From contig LGRX02034414.1 in NCBI GenBank assembly GCA_001247695.2, positions 44,848 through 108,847 on the forward strand: a stretch of 64,000 nucleotides of DNA, given 5' to 3'. Every line of letters starts with the position of its first letter. The stretch's first letter is position 1. Under the pieces are notes generated by a model that had not been told where the DNA came from, did not search any database, and was given only the letters and a program-made list of their open reading frames with translations. Positions 22,800 through 33,235 of the stretch are shown here, in pieces. Source of the stretch: Cymbomonas tetramitiformis. Taxonomy: Eukaryota; Chlorophyta; Pyramimonadophyceae; Pyramimonadales; Pyramimonadaceae. Made by a program: the position numbers and the translations under genes.

Positions 22800-23260
22800 C
22801 GCAGTCGAAAAACAGTCGACTGGAGGGCTGCTGTGACACTGGATCTTCTACATCCGAGATGCTTGCGACGGTCTTGTGACACTTCTTGTGACAGCCCCGC
22901 GATTTGATTTCCGATGCAGATTTCCGATCGATCGAGCGGATTTCTGTGAATTTACTGATCGTGCGGTTTGTCGGCGGTTCGATCGTTCGGTCGACAAACA
23001 GTCGACTGGAGGGCTGCTGTATCTTCGACATCCATGCGACAAACTCGATTCGGTTTCCGATGCGGATTTCATTTTTTTTATGATCGAGTGGTCGGTCGAC
23101 GGTTCGATCGTTCGGTCGACAAACAGTCGAGGGAGGGCTGCTGTATCTTCTACATGCCTGCGACAAAAATTAGATTCGGTTTCCGAGTCAGATTTCATTT
23201 TGACCGATCTAGCGGTCGGTCGAAGGTCCGATCCGTCGGTCGACAGACAGTTGCGACAAC
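22800..23260. repeat. Diverged ~120-bp tandem repeats
   Basis: Successive copies of CAGTCGACTGGAGGGCTGCTG (22813, 22999), its variant near 23123, and a last partial near 23240. They are separated by TTCGGTTTCCGA(T/G) and GTTCGATCGTTCGGTCGAC blocks. Spacing is about 187, 124 and 117 bp. All are inside the TIR element. Confidence 0.7.
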
Positions 23261-23654
23261 CTGAAGTTTAAAATTTTGGATGACGAAAATTTTTGGGGCA
23301 CCTTGACACTGTTCGAACGACGATGTCGTATTCATGTCTCCATTTATTTTCTGAAAACCTTCTTTACCCCTTTAAGGGAACGAACAGAATTCACTGTTTT
23401 TTTGAGAAGATTCTGTTCGGTGGTCTCGCGACAAAAGAATATTCTGCGACAGCGACAAAAATGACCAGTGGTGCGACAAAAAGGACCAGGTACCCTATGG
23501 ACATATATTAGACACTCGGTACTGTCGTGTGACACCCTGGTATACGTTCCGGTGGTCACAAAAAAAGTCATCCATTCAAGACGGCCGACCCACCAAATTG
23601 CAGGGCCCTGCACAGGTAATACCTTTACCTTCAGGTACTCTCGATTTTGAGATT

Positions 23655-23790
23655 GTGGGGGTCAGGTACAGGTATAGGTACTTTGGGTCTAGGAAGAGTA
23701 GGCACAGGTACAGGTACAGGTACTGGGGGGGGTTGGACAGGTAAGGTACAAGGTAGTACTCAGGTACCCAGGTACTTTATCAGGTACTTT
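23655..23790. repeat. AGGTAC-rich subterminal array, left end of hAT
   Basis: About a dozen variants of AGGTAC/CAGGTA in direct orientation. The matching array at the other end (26885-27090) contains both orientations. Subterminal repeats of this kind bind hAT transposases in well-studied elements; that role here is inference. Confidence 0.8.
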
Positions 23791-23987
23791 CCACATTATT
23801 AGGCTTGGCGTCCTATACAGTTCGCACGGATGAAAACGGACGTTACCATCGGATTTGGCTTGGTCCAACATGGCGGTTAGGGACATACACGCCTTATCGC
23901 TTTGATATGCAACGGGGTGTAATACACAAATACAGTGATATACGGTTAGTATATAGTCACAAGATATTATATTATTATTCACCGCAA

Positions 23988-24288
23988 GTTGATATATTAT
24001 TCACAGCAAGGTGTTATGCAGTAATATCCCGCAGGTTCATATACACTTGTGATGATTATGTACGATTCATTGCAAAATCTGGAGCTATCATGTTATCACA
24101 TACTTATATGCAAACAAGCTAGCTATTTACTATAAGTTGATATATTATTCACAGCAAGGTGTTATGCAATAATATCCCGCAGGTTCATATACACTTGTGA
24201 TGATTATGTCATGATTCTGTATTCAAAGCAAAATCTGGAGCTATCATCTTATCACATACTTATATGCAAACAAGCTAGCTATTTACTG
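23988..24288. repeat. 148-bp tandem duplication inside the hAT element
   Basis: Copy 1 is 23988-24135 and copy 2 is 24136-24288, differing by a few substitutions and one short insertion (near 24208-24220). It sits between the subterminal array and the 3' end of the transposase gene. Confidence 0.9.
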
Positions 24289-24378
24289 GGGCATTACTGT
24301 ATTATGTTATTGCATCTGCACACATAGTTATGCCCTAACACCCAAATATGCTACTAGGCACTGCACCAAGCTCAAAGC

Positions 24379-26817
24379 TTACGGCTTAATCATCTCATTC
24401 AGTCCTTTCACAAGCTGCTGGTTGCGGTGCAAAAACAGCATAGCCTCTACCTTCCAAGCCGACATGCTCGCACGGAGATGGTCCATCAAGCGCCCAGCAG
24501 AGGAGAAAATACGCTCCACCTCACAACTAGTGGGGTCAATAGCCAAGTGGCACACACCCACCACGTGCATAACAGGGAAGTTCTTCTTGTTCTCAGGTTT
24601 CACCCACACCTGGCCAAGGTGCTGGTCAGGATCTATCTCAAACAGGTTGTTGTCAAGCAAGTACTTGTACCTGTCAACCTCGGTCGATGCGTGTGCGCTG
24701 GGTGCTGCAACAACTGCTTCCGTGCCAGAGCCGTCCGTCTGCTGAGTGCCAGGCAACACCAACTTCCGCTTTGCCAACTGCTCACGGAAGCGCTCACGAG
24801 CTGATACCTTTGCCTTTTTCTGCTCAGGGCTTCTTTCAGGATCCCGCTTGGCAGGCTCCTCCTCCTTGACCTTCTCAAAAAACGGCCGGGCCTTCTCCAG
24901 TTCCTCAGCAAGCTCCTTGAAAGCTTGCGCCCTCACGCCCTGATCCTGCCAAGGGAAAGTGGGGTGCAATGCACAACAGATACGGTCCTCCCTGGTGATT
25001 GGCACACCTAGGTCATACTCCTCATATTTCTCACGGAGCACAGTAACCAAGATCTGAGCGACCTCCGGAAGATCCTCCAGCTCCACGAGCTCGTACTGTG
25101 GGTCTTCCTCATTCACAACCTCTCCCATAGGAGACAGCTCACACCCTTGGACTGTAGATAACTCGAAGGTGGAGGAGTTCACCATTGCCCTTGTCTCCGC
25201 CAGAGCCTCGATCGTGCTCGCAACGAAGCTCGTGCGGCCTCCCTGAATATCAATGTGCACGTCGTGGTGCGCCTCTAGCACGTCAATACACGCCCTCACC
25301 TCATTCCACTCAAACAAAGTGAGCTGCACCTTGTTGTCGCCATCGTGGATGTTGAAGTACACACTTATGGCAGTTCGCAAACGCCACACCTTCGCAAGCA
25401 TCTTGAAAGTCGAGCTCCACCGCGTGTCATTGCGGCTTTCAAGCCCCTGGAAGTCGTCATACAAAGCGAGCATGACCGCCTTAAACTTGCCAGTTGCCTT
25501 GGGCGAGTGGGCAAAATGTCCAACCAGACCAGCCACGCGCCCTATGAGAAGGCGCATCTTGGGGTTCCTGATTGTGCCCTGGCTCTTGGCACTGGGAGGA
25601 GTCCCAGCTATACCAGTGCTCCACTGCACCGCAGAATTCAAGCGATGCCCAAGGCACACCTTGCAAGGAATGTCCAGCTCCTTCGCGAAAGCGTTGAGCT
25701 CTTTGCCAGCACCATCAGTAGTTCCAGCGATAAACACCTCAACCAGTTCCTCAGGGTTTATGCCAAAGTCAAAGCACAACTGCTTCATCCACTGCGAGCA
25801 GTCCTTCGAGGTGTGCTCGCCAGGAAACAAGCGAACCGCCAAGCATATGCGCTCTCGCTCACCAGAAACAGGATCCACGTAGCACACTGAGAACGCACCA
25901 TATGGCTCGCCATTAGAAGAAGTCCACAGGTCAAGCTGGCCATGCATGGCAGGTCCATACTTCACGTATTTCAGGTGCTCCTTCATACGTCCGATAGCAG
26001 TCTCCTTGGCAGCAGCGTACTCTTCCAAAAGAACCTTGTCGAGAGTGTGGTGATGGGGAGGCTCTATAGCCCAACGTGAATTGAAACCGGCCATGTAAAA
26101 CTGGTAGCCAATGCCATAACGCATTTCTGGAGGGCGAAGTTCCACAGCACACATAACCACGAAGTTACGAGTGTGGAACGCTCGAGTCTCTTTGCTGAGC
26201 TTGGCAGTCGAGCGTTCCTCGAGAGTGACCCCTAGTTTATCGAAGCTGGAATTCTGAACTGCCTGCTGAGCCACCTTGGCCTTGTTCTCCTTGCCTACCT
26301 CGCTTTTCACACTGCCCATCTGAACTCGCATTGTGGTAGCTGGGTGTGCACTCTTGAAGTGTTTGATAAGATTGCCAGTGCTACAGAAACGTGGCTCATG
26401 TTTGATCAAGGCACCACAGGTTGTCTTGCTGACATTCTCGTCGCAAACACACATCGCATTCTTGCCGGATATGGGAAGAGCTGGCGTAAACGAAACCACG
26501 TGCTTCCAATACCCAGAGGTCAACGGTTTGCCATTTTTGCCCAAACTATCGCAAACCTCAACTAGATGCTCTTTTCCATCGCGGTCGCGACAGAGGATCG
26601 TACTGCCAACAGCTGGAAATATTGGCGCAACAACATCTTTCACGTTGGAAGCAGGCGAACCACCCGCCTTCGCTTCACAGTCACCGCTCGCTTGAATACC
26701 ACCAGAGCTCGCTCCACCGGCGCTAGCGCTACTGTTGACGCCTGAAGATGCACTGCCAGTGACCTCATCTTCTGGAACCTCTTTCTCGGACGAATCTTTT
26801 GGCTGTAGGTCAGTCAT
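24379..26817 (-). CDS. hAT transposase
   Basis: Cuts and re-inserts the surrounding element. The start at 26817 (MTDLQPKD) gives 812 residues; the frame is open 40 codons further up, but that part lies in subterminal repeat. In order: an acidic, Ser/Ala-rich N-terminus; a BED-type zinc finger (CVCDEN..C.....H...C....LIKHFKSAHP); the DDE catalytic core with ATTDxA-like AGTTDGAGKELNAF, CLGHRLNSAVQWS and DTRWSSTFKML; and a C-terminal hAT dimerisation domain with FPVMHVVGVCHLAIDPTSC, EVERIFSSAGRLM and a final AMLFLHRNQQL helix. All expected hAT blocks are present with no stop or frameshift, and no intron is needed. A Lys/Arg-rich insert (PAKRDPERSPEQKKAKVSA) before the dimerisation domain may serve as a nuclear signal. 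Confidence 0.93.
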   Translation of the reverse strand: MTDLQPKDSSEKEVPEDEVTGSASSGVNSSASAGGASSGGIQASGDCEAKAGGSPASNVKDVVAPIFPAVGSTILCRDRDGKEHLVEVCDSLGKNGKPLTSGYWKHVVSFTPALPISGKNAMCVCDENVSKTTCGALIKHEPRFCSTGNLIKHFKSAHPATTMRVQMGSVKSEVGKENKAKVAQQAVQNSSFDKLGVTLEERSTAKLSKETRAFHTRNFVVMCAVELRPPEMRYGIGYQFYMAGFNSRWAIEPPHHHTLDKVLLEEYAAAKETAIGRMKEHLKYVKYGPAMHGQLDLWTSSNGEPYGAFSVCYVDPVSGERERICLAVRLFPGEHTSKDCSQWMKQLCFDFGINPEELVEVFIAGTTDGAGKELNAFAKELDIPCKVCLGHRLNSAVQWSTGIAGTPPSAKSQGTIRNPKMRLLIGRVAGLVGHFAHSPKATGKFKAVMLALYDDFQGLESRNDTRWSSTFKMLAKVWRLRTAISVYFNIHDGDNKVQLTLFEWNEVRACIDVLEAHHDVHIDIQGGRTSFVASTIEALAETRAMVNSSTFELSTVQGCELSPMGEVVNEEDPQYELVELEDLPEVAQILVTVLREKYEEYDLGVPITREDRICCALHPTFPWQDQGVRAQAFKELAEELEKARPFFEKVKEEEPAKRDPERSPEQKKAKVSARERFREQLAKRKLVLPGTQQTDGSGTEAVVAAPSAHASTEVDRYKYLLDNNLFEIDPDQHLGQVWVKPENKKNFPVMHVVGVCHLAIDPTSCEVERIFSSAGRLMDHLRASMSAWKVEAMLFLHRNQQLVKGLNEMIKP

Positions 26818-26884
26818 GATTGCTAAAATGCCACGCAGGAGTGTGCCGCCGAGAACGGGGACCTTTCTCCTCGCAACATGTGAA

Positions 26885-27090
26885 ATTTCGGAAAAGTACC
26901 TGAGAAGTACCTGAATTCCACAGGTAGGACCTGGCAAAATCCTGACCGTCAGGTAAGGTACAAGGTACTTTCAATTCTGAAAATCGGACACAGGTACAGG
27001 TACAGGTACTAGCCAACCAGGTACAGGTACAGGTAAAGGTAGTACCTAGTACCTGTACCTGGCAAAAATACCCGAGTACTTTTGTACCTG
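26885..27090. repeat. AGGTAC/GTACCT subterminal array, right end of hAT
   Basis: Dense AGGTAC and GTACCT words in both orientations next to the right terminal inverted repeat, mirroring 23655-23790. Confidence 0.8.
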
Positions 27091-27110
27091 TGCAGGGCCC
27101 TGCCAAATTG

Positions 27111-29067
27111 AAGGTCTCGACGAGCTGATCCAGAAACTGCATTAAAATTTAAGGAGTTTCTCAACCAATCAAAAGTTATTGTCGGCCAAAGTTTGGGTAT
27201 AATTATAGACCATTTTGAGCTCCGCCAAGGGTCATAGTGGGGATGTGCACATCCGTTGCGCCAGTGAGTTTTCTGAAAAAGTGATATGCTCTACCCCCAC
27301 ATTATCGACATCGGGGAGTCCAAATATGCAATAAAAATTGCGATATGAAAAGTCGAACATGCTCGAAGAGGGGTGGCGACATGTGGGGGAGGGATGATGC
27401 GCGGTTGGAGGTGCACATGGTGATCCATCTTTGAGATTGATGATTCGGTACCACGTATGACGTATGGCAGTGACAGTGACAGTACAGTGACTTCCTACCT
27501 GTACTCAGTAGTAAGTCGACTTCGGTAGCTTAGACTGTGACACACGATATGATTGCCTAGTGACGGCCTCAGAGCTTAGATAGCCTGAGAGTCGTGTATT
27601 CATTTCTATCTTTTGAGATACCCGATTTGCCTCGCTCAAACCCTACGGCGTTCAGCGTTTTCACTGTGTCACTAGGACATTCTAGTAGGCCGGTATAGGC
27701 CCACCACTTGCCTAAAGTGGTTTTGATTCAAAGCCACTAAATGGCTGGCTAAAGCTGTAGATGGGCGAGCGTGGCTGAGTAGGTAGAATGTTGCGGGGTG
27801 CCGCGTTTTCACGGCACAACTGACTGCGTAGATGGTGAAGTGAGCGCGACGAGTGGCGGAGGGAAGTATGGAGGAGATGGGTCAGAGAGCGCTGGGGCCC
27901 CCGACTGTATGCAGCATCGCGCAGAGTTTGGTACCTAGTGGCTCGCGACACGTTAAAAGGACCATGACAGCGGACATCGACAAGCGCAAGGACCTTGTCA
28001 GGGCTCGCTATGCGAACGCTATGTTGACGCGGCTGCTATTGAACAGTAACCGCCGAAAGTAATATTATGGTGGGTTATGAGTGCAACAATCTGGTGAGCA
28101 GAAGTGCTTGCTTGAGCCCAATGCTCCTCATATACTTCCAGTGCCCTCACACATCTCATGCGTTGTGAAAACAAACACACAGTGAAGCACTACAAGTCAG
28201 GTGCTACGCTCGCATATGTCAACCGTGAAACTGTGAAGCTATACACAAGATAATACGAAGTGTTATAGCTTCCGCCGAAAGAATGTGATGACAGCCCCTA
28301 AGGTGTCGGATGTGAAAATGACAGATGCTATGAACTGTCTGACTACCGAAGTCGATATCGGAGATGGCGCTGATGACAGTGAAGAAGTCATAGTAGTCGA
28401 ACCATATCGGTGATGACACGGATGATGATGACACTGTCGGCGTGCCAAATCCAGCACACCACCTCGAGTGAGGTGGGCAGACCAGAATGAATACACTCAT
28501 ACCAATCTCCAGTCCAGACCAGAAAGAACCACAATCATGCCTGCCAGGGCTGAAAACCCCAAAAAGCTGGACAAAGTCCACACGGTCCTGGCAGGCCTAT
28601 CAGCTCCCTGTCTCTAGTGCCACTCCTCCACCGGGGGAATAGAATGCTGCTGTGCCCTGAGGGTCCGCACACCGCGGTGCCATGCAGCCGGATGCTTCGT
28701 CAGGGATATGACAAGGAGTACCCGAAGGCAGGTCCAGGTCACCCCGTCACCGTCAGACTTACAGACAAGGAAGATGTAGGGAGGGTCACAGCGGGTGGAG
28801 GCAGAGGCTCTCACGTACGAGACAGGTGCCGGTCACGGGTCCCCGAAGGGTACATAAGGTCGTAGGAGTCAAGGTACGGCATGCAACATTCACATAACAG
28901 GTCTTGTGCATGCTTGCTAAACCTCTAGGCTAACTGTCATTCTATCGGTTGGTTGTATTCTGCATATTTCAAAACCAAATCATAAAGTACCTGCAACAAA
29001 GTACCTGCAAAGCACAGTCAGATACAAAACCCAAAACAGGACAAATCAGAGGGTACTCACAGTCAGA
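27111..29067. other. Spacer between hAT and copia elements, no gene recognised
   Basis: Short frames up to 120 codons without motifs. The sequence just right of 27110 continues that left of 23593, i.e. one pre-insertion locus split by the hAT element. 28600-28870 could be part of a copia 3' LTR, but no partner copy is visible. A weak pol III A-box-like TGGCTGAGTAGG near 27773 has no B-box. Confidence 0.4.
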
Positions 29068-31230
29068 TCATGCTGCTGCTTTCTGAGTAGGCCTCCATGT
29101 CGAAAATCCAAAAGATCTGGCAGCCTGAATCACTGCCTTTTGCATATCCATGTAGCTGTCAAAGAGCATGTTGAAGTAGGGCACGGTGTTCTTGGTGGGA
29201 GGAACCGGCTTGGTGTAGGGGTCAGCCAAGTTCTTCTCCGAAGGTACCCGCCAGCATATGATCCAGCCCAGTCTGACAAAGTCTCTGAGCATATGGAATC
29301 TGACCAGAACATGCTTGATCTTCTGGGATAGCGGGATATTCTCAGCAATAGATCTGCATGCATCATTATCCAGGAGAAGAGGAACAGGAAGCTCCAATCT
29401 GGGGCAGGTCGCTGAGGCTGGAAGGTATTCTGTGCTTCTCATATTCTGATAGTCCACTGGCCTGCGGTCTGATTCTGAATAAATCTCGAGCTCATCTGTC
29501 ACTGACTTGCCATCAGGCCTGACACCACCGACTCCTGTACCCGTAGGTGTAGTGTAATCCAGGAGTTTAGTCAGGAGAGTGCCCGGCTGTAACCCAGGGT
29601 AGCTGAATGCAATGTCAGTGGCGACCCTCTCTGCTTCAGTGATCTCAGAATCAAGTCCAGTAGTAGAGGGTGGCTGTCCCTGAATAGGGTGTTGTATATA
29701 GCCGAATATTTCTGTCAGCATAAACATGAGAGATACCACCCGCTGAGCTGCAGTAGATGCTGCAACATATTCTGAACCCGTAGAAGATGTCTCTGTGATG
29801 GTCTGTCTGACTGTACCATACTGTAGAATCATGCCACAGAAGAATATCACCATGCCGGAGTATGATCTAGCTGAGTTTTCCAGGTCTCTGGCCAGGTCAG
29901 CATCGGAGTACACAAACAGTGTGAGCACACGTGCTGGCCTCTCAGGGTAATAGAAGGCCATTCTGTAGTGTGCCGTGCAGTCCAGATACTGTGCAATTCT
30001 GATAAGAGCCTTCATTGAGTCCTCTGAGGGACAGGCCACAAACTGTGATAGGTAGATAACTGCATAGTAGATATCTGGCCGTGAAGTCCTGCTGTGCCAG
30101 AGCAGAGACCCAAGGATAGACCGATAGGGCTTTACCAGAGTGAGGTCAGGGTCTGCTGGTTTCGATATCACAAGCTTAGAGTCCATAGGTGTACGGAAGG
30201 GTCTCTCGGGTATGTTGTTAGCTGTCATAAGGTCCTTAATCTGCCGAGACTGATTGAGGTACACCCCCTGGTCATCATGCTGTACTGTCATCTGAAGGAT
30301 TGAGGATATAGGACCCAAGTGTTTGGCCTTAAAGGTTGCTCTGAAAGCAGTCCAGAAGGCCCTCTCAAGGGCCGTGGAACAGGCCATACCAAAGTCATCC
30401 ACATATACCACACACATAGCCTTAACCGTAGGCGTGTAGATGAAATAGATACAGGCATCATGTGTAGACTGCCTGAATGATTGTCCCATGTATTTGAAAC
30501 TGAGCATAAACTGTTTAACCATCCTCTGCCATGATGCACCGGCAATCTTGAGGCCGTACAGCGCATATGAGAGTAATGCATAGCTGTAGCCCTTAAAGGT
30601 ATAGCCAGAGGGAAACTGAATCCACACGGGGAACTCAAGCTTAGCATGCATAAAGGCCTGAGACACGTCCAGATGTGACACCACCAGCTGGAATAGAGCT
30701 GCAAATATGAATAGCAGTCTGAAAGCTGATATCTCTGGGGTAGCTGAAGAGGTCTCCCACGGAAGGTAGCCTGTAGTTCTGCTGCCGTCACCAGCCATAC
30801 GGGCTTTAAATATCTGATATGGCTTGCCTGCCCCAGTAGGGTCAGGTTTGAATGGCATAGACAGTACAAATAGTGTAGTAAGGTACTGTGCACTAGCCGG
30901 CGGTGTTCCCAGCTTGAGCTTCTCCTGATTAACCATATCACCAACCTCCTGATCCATAGCTTTTAGCCAGTCTTCAGACTGTGGTGAGGATAGGGCCTGT
31001 TTGACACCGTGAGGTAGCTTAATCTCTGGTGCCGAGACCTCAAGCATATGGGTAATAGTAGAGGTAGGAGCATCAGAGAGAAACTGCTCCATGCTGCTGA
31101 AACTGCCAAACATGTATTCTGCTCTGAGGTCACTGTTGAGGGTGTCAGAGAAGGGCAGGTTATCAAGCCAAGGATGATACGTGGGAGCCGATTGAGCACC
31201 TTGCAGGTGCGTCGATCTCTGAGTTATCAT
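29068..31230 (-). CDS. Ty1/copia polyprotein fragment: reverse transcriptase and RNase H
   Basis: A 720-residue frame covering the C-terminal half of a copia pol. RT: LDVSQAF at 187-193 (catalytic Asp188), YALYGLK at 222-228, and YVDD at 276-279. RNase H: YSDAD with Asp443, GSEYVA with Glu487, LDNDACRS with Asp621/Asp623, and the terminal ADPYTKPVP typical of copia. About 95 residues between the second and third RNase H motifs (~515-610) are extra compared with the usual family and rich in Thr/Gly/Asp. Gag, protease and integrase are missing upstream, where another transposon fragment begins on the other strand, so this copy is 5'-truncated although its frame is open. Confidence 0.9.
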   Translation of the reverse strand: MITQRSTHLQGAQSAPTYHPWLDNLPFSDTLNSDLRAEYMFGSFSSMEQFLSDAPTSTITHMLEVSAPEIKLPHGVKQALSSPQSEDWLKAMDQEVGDMVNQEKLKLGTPPASAQYLTTLFVLSMPFKPDPTGAGKPYQIFKARMAGDGSRTTGYLPWETSSATPEISAFRLLFIFAALFQLVVSHLDVSQAFMHAKLEFPVWIQFPSGYTFKGYSYALLSYALYGLKIAGASWQRMVKQFMLSFKYMGQSFRQSTHDACIYFIYTPTVKAMCVVYVDDFGMACSTALERAFWTAFRATFKAKHLGPISSILQMTVQHDDQGVYLNQSRQIKDLMTANNIPERPFRTPMDSKLVISKPADPDLTLVKPYRSILGSLLWHSRTSRPDIYYAVIYLSQFVACPSEDSMKALIRIAQYLDCTAHYRMAFYYPERPARVLTLFVYSDADLARDLENSARSYSGMVIFFCGMILQYGTVRQTITETSSTGSEYVAASTAAQRVVSLMFMLTEIFGYIQHPIQGQPPSTTGLDSEITEAERVATDIAFSYPGLQPGTLLTKLLDYTTPTGTGVGGVRPDGKSVTDELEIYSESDRRPVDYQNMRSTEYLPASATCPRLELPVPLLLDNDACRSIAENIPLSQKIKHVLVRFHMLRDFVRLGWIICWRVPSEKNLADPYTKPVPPTKNTVPYFNMLFDSYMDMQKAVIQAARSFGFSTWRPTQKAAA

Positions 31231-31372
31231 AACTCAACGAAACGAACCCCTAAGCTCATTCGAAAGATGTACCTCGCTTGTGCAAGATCTCGCCTATTTT
31301 TGAGTTGTAAAAGTACAAGATTACTCGAGTTTATTATGAGGAACGTTGTTGTGTGGTTGCGTGGTGTGAGGC

Positions 31373-32065
31373 ATGGTTGCAGGTGCTGAGGACTACATCA
31401 GCAGGTTCGACAAGGAGCAACTTGAGAAGAATGAAGAGGCGGCTTCGACGTTGGCTAAGAAGTTGCAGTCCGCACGAGATGCGGAAACTGCGGTGGCGCT
31501 TAAGAGGGAGGCCGCCATCGAGGAGGAGCGCAAGCAACAAGAGGCGCGCACGCTTCAAAAAAAGAGTAAGCGTACCTCACCTTGGTGGGCGTATTTCAAG
31601 GAGGGCGTCGCCAACTCCACCCATGTCTATTGCACCTTGCCCTCCAAGGATGACCCTGAGAAAGAGTGTGGGGGGGCTATCGCTAAGAGCGCATGCCCTA
31701 GTGGGCTCAACAACCACTGCTTGTACATGCACAACGACGTCTGGAAGGAGGTGGACGCGAAAATACGGCAGGAGAAGGAGGTGAAGCTAGACCCAGGTGA
31801 AGTCGCGCGTGGCAACAACCAGGCGAACACGCTCACAGGGAAGGAGGGATCGGTTTGGAGTGAGATGCGCAAGAACGACATTGACGAGAAGATATCTTAC
31901 TGGGTCGCCAAGAGGAAGCGCCCTAGGGCATTGCTGGAGGACGACGAGTTCCGCCTCAGTTGGAGGGACGCCACGCGTGGGGCGTATCATCCTCCAGACC
32001 ACACGAAAGCGAAGAAAGAGATATCGCGTATGGCACGCAAAGGTTCGCATCCTTCCTTAGTTTAA
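31373..32065 (+). pseudogene. N-terminal fragment of a second hAT transposase
   Basis: Encodes 230 residues. A charged coiled-coil-like segment (residues 1-70, Glu/Lys/Ala-rich) is followed by a BED-type finger: WWAYFKEG, YCTLPSKDDPEKEC, LNNHCLYMH with C/C/H/H ligands. Further on, YWVAKRKRPRALLEDDEFR followed by YHPPDHTKAKKEI matches the hAT segment that reads roughly 'PFSLVEDPEFR ... YxPPSRxTL' before the DDE core. It then ends at a stop, so the catalytic core is missing. It is unrelated in sequence to the nearby full transposase. It may be a dead fragment or a truncated DNA-binding derivative. Confidence 0.65.
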
Positions 32066-32128
32066 AGTGAGTGCAAGATGCATAGCGTAGAAATAGGGTT
32101 TCATTGCTGTATTGCATGTATGGAATAT

Positions 32129-32154
32129 GTGTGTGTGTGGGTGTGTGTGTGTGG
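32129..32154. repeat. (TG)n microsatellite
   Basis: Twenty-six bases of TG repeats with two interruptions, just 3' of the truncated hAT ORF. Confidence 0.9.
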
Positions 32155-32576
32155 ATGTCCCATGGTTGCATTGCACGTTTAAACCGTAGGATTGTAAAGT
32201 CGTTTTATAATATGATTAGATCGCGGAGGGGCTGCGGAGATGCGCGGGCGGCAACGCGGCCGGCACCATCTACGGAACCGTTCCGACGACGGATTACGGT
32301 CAGCAGAGCTCGATGTGTTGAGATGTGGACGGCCCACCGCGTGGTCCGCACAACATGTTAAAACCGATGTTGCAATAGGTTACAATGGCACTCATATTTT
32401 GGAGCCGTGCGGGCGGCACAGACAGTTGTTCCCCTGAAACCCTAAATATTTACTGTTCAACTCTCCGCAAGCATATCGGTTGTCCGCGTACACCATTGAT
32501 ATTAATATTCATCACAGAACTTGAGAACTATATTTGCATATGGTTTAGGTAATAGGTTGCTGCATCGGTTTGAAAC

Positions 32577-32815
32577 GGGAGGGTCATTTTAGGTGGAGAG
32601 GGTGGGCTAGGGACAGTTTCAGTCATGCGTGTCATCAATGTCATACAGGATAGGGTATAGTGAGAGGGCTGATGAGAAATTGAAGGAGAGGTCAGCACAG
32701 TCCTGTAGTGCAGGCTGTGGGGAGCATGTGGGTATAAGGATGGGTGAAGGGGGCCTTTTGAGGCCCCGGGAGGGTCATTTTAGGTGGAGAGGGTGGGCTA
32801 GGGACAGTTTCAGTC
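32577..32815. repeat. Pair of identical 48-bp direct repeats
   Basis: Copies at 32577-32624 and 32768-32815, starting GGGAGGGTCATTTTAGGTGG and ending CAGTTTCAGTC, are identical, with 143 bp between them. They are too long to be a target duplication. They may be short LTRs or the result of a local duplication. Confidence 0.9.
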
Positions 32816-33235
32816 CCTCTCCTCAGCACTTAGAAGGGTGAAGGCTCCGCTTGACACCATAGCAGCCTGCCCTGGCACATGCTCTGCACTCTCGTTACCA
32901 GTCACTACAAGAGACGGAACGACGCAGAGGATCGCCCAGAAAACCCCGGGTCGTGTGTTAGAAAACATTAGAAAAGTAATAATATGTATGTTTTATTCTC
33001 TTCTGAAATACGTTTGTGCATGCCTTTGGTGTCTACACCACATACCGGTTGACCCCTCAGCCCCCCCTCAGCTTGTCCTCTCACTCTCACTTAAAAGCAC
33101 CTCACAAGTAAGTAAGTATCTCAGGTTGCCAGAGAGTAATGATGGCATCTGACACAAATAATATGTATATCCGAATGGGTCGAGTTTGACCTCGAATGAG
33201 CAACATTTAATGCCGCTGTATCCCCATACTCAATA

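Larger units (their letters stand above)
21448..23504. mobile_element. TIR DNA transposon with 10-bp target duplication (Mutator-like candidate)
   Basis: The element spans 21458-23494 (2037 bp) and is bracketed by the identical direct repeat CTATGGACAT (21448-21457 and 23495-23504). Its ends are inverted repeats of about 66 bp with few mismatches, starting GGTA(G/C)C(G/T)GGTC and containing TTTTTGTCGCACC and TTTTTGTCGCTGTCGCA. A 9-11 bp target duplication with long TIRs is the hallmark of Mutator-like elements; that assignment is inference. No transposase ORF is inside, so it is non-autonomous. The interior holds palindromic subterminal repeats, tRNA-like repeats and a ~120-bp repeat array. 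Confidence 0.88.
23593..27110 (-). mobile_element. Complete hAT-superfamily DNA transposon
   Basis: Element 23601-27102 (3502 bp), flanked by the perfect 8-bp target duplication CCAAATTG (23593-23600 and 27103-27110). Its termini are perfect 18-bp inverted repeats CAGGGCCCTGCACAGGTA. Eight-base duplications and CAGGG-type ends are standard for hAT. It carries one full-length transposase on the minus strand, plus AGGTAC-rich subterminal arrays at both ends. With intact ends, intact target duplication and an open transposase, it appears young and possibly still active. Confidence 0.96.
32066..33235. other. Spacer without gene
   Basis: No supported gene. It includes a TG microsatellite and two perfect 48-bp direct repeats. 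Only short frames are seen. Confidence 0.5.

Noticed and set aside
27765..27840. tRNA-like start with A-box TGGCTGAGTAGG
   Set aside because: No B-box at a suitable distance and no cloverleaf.
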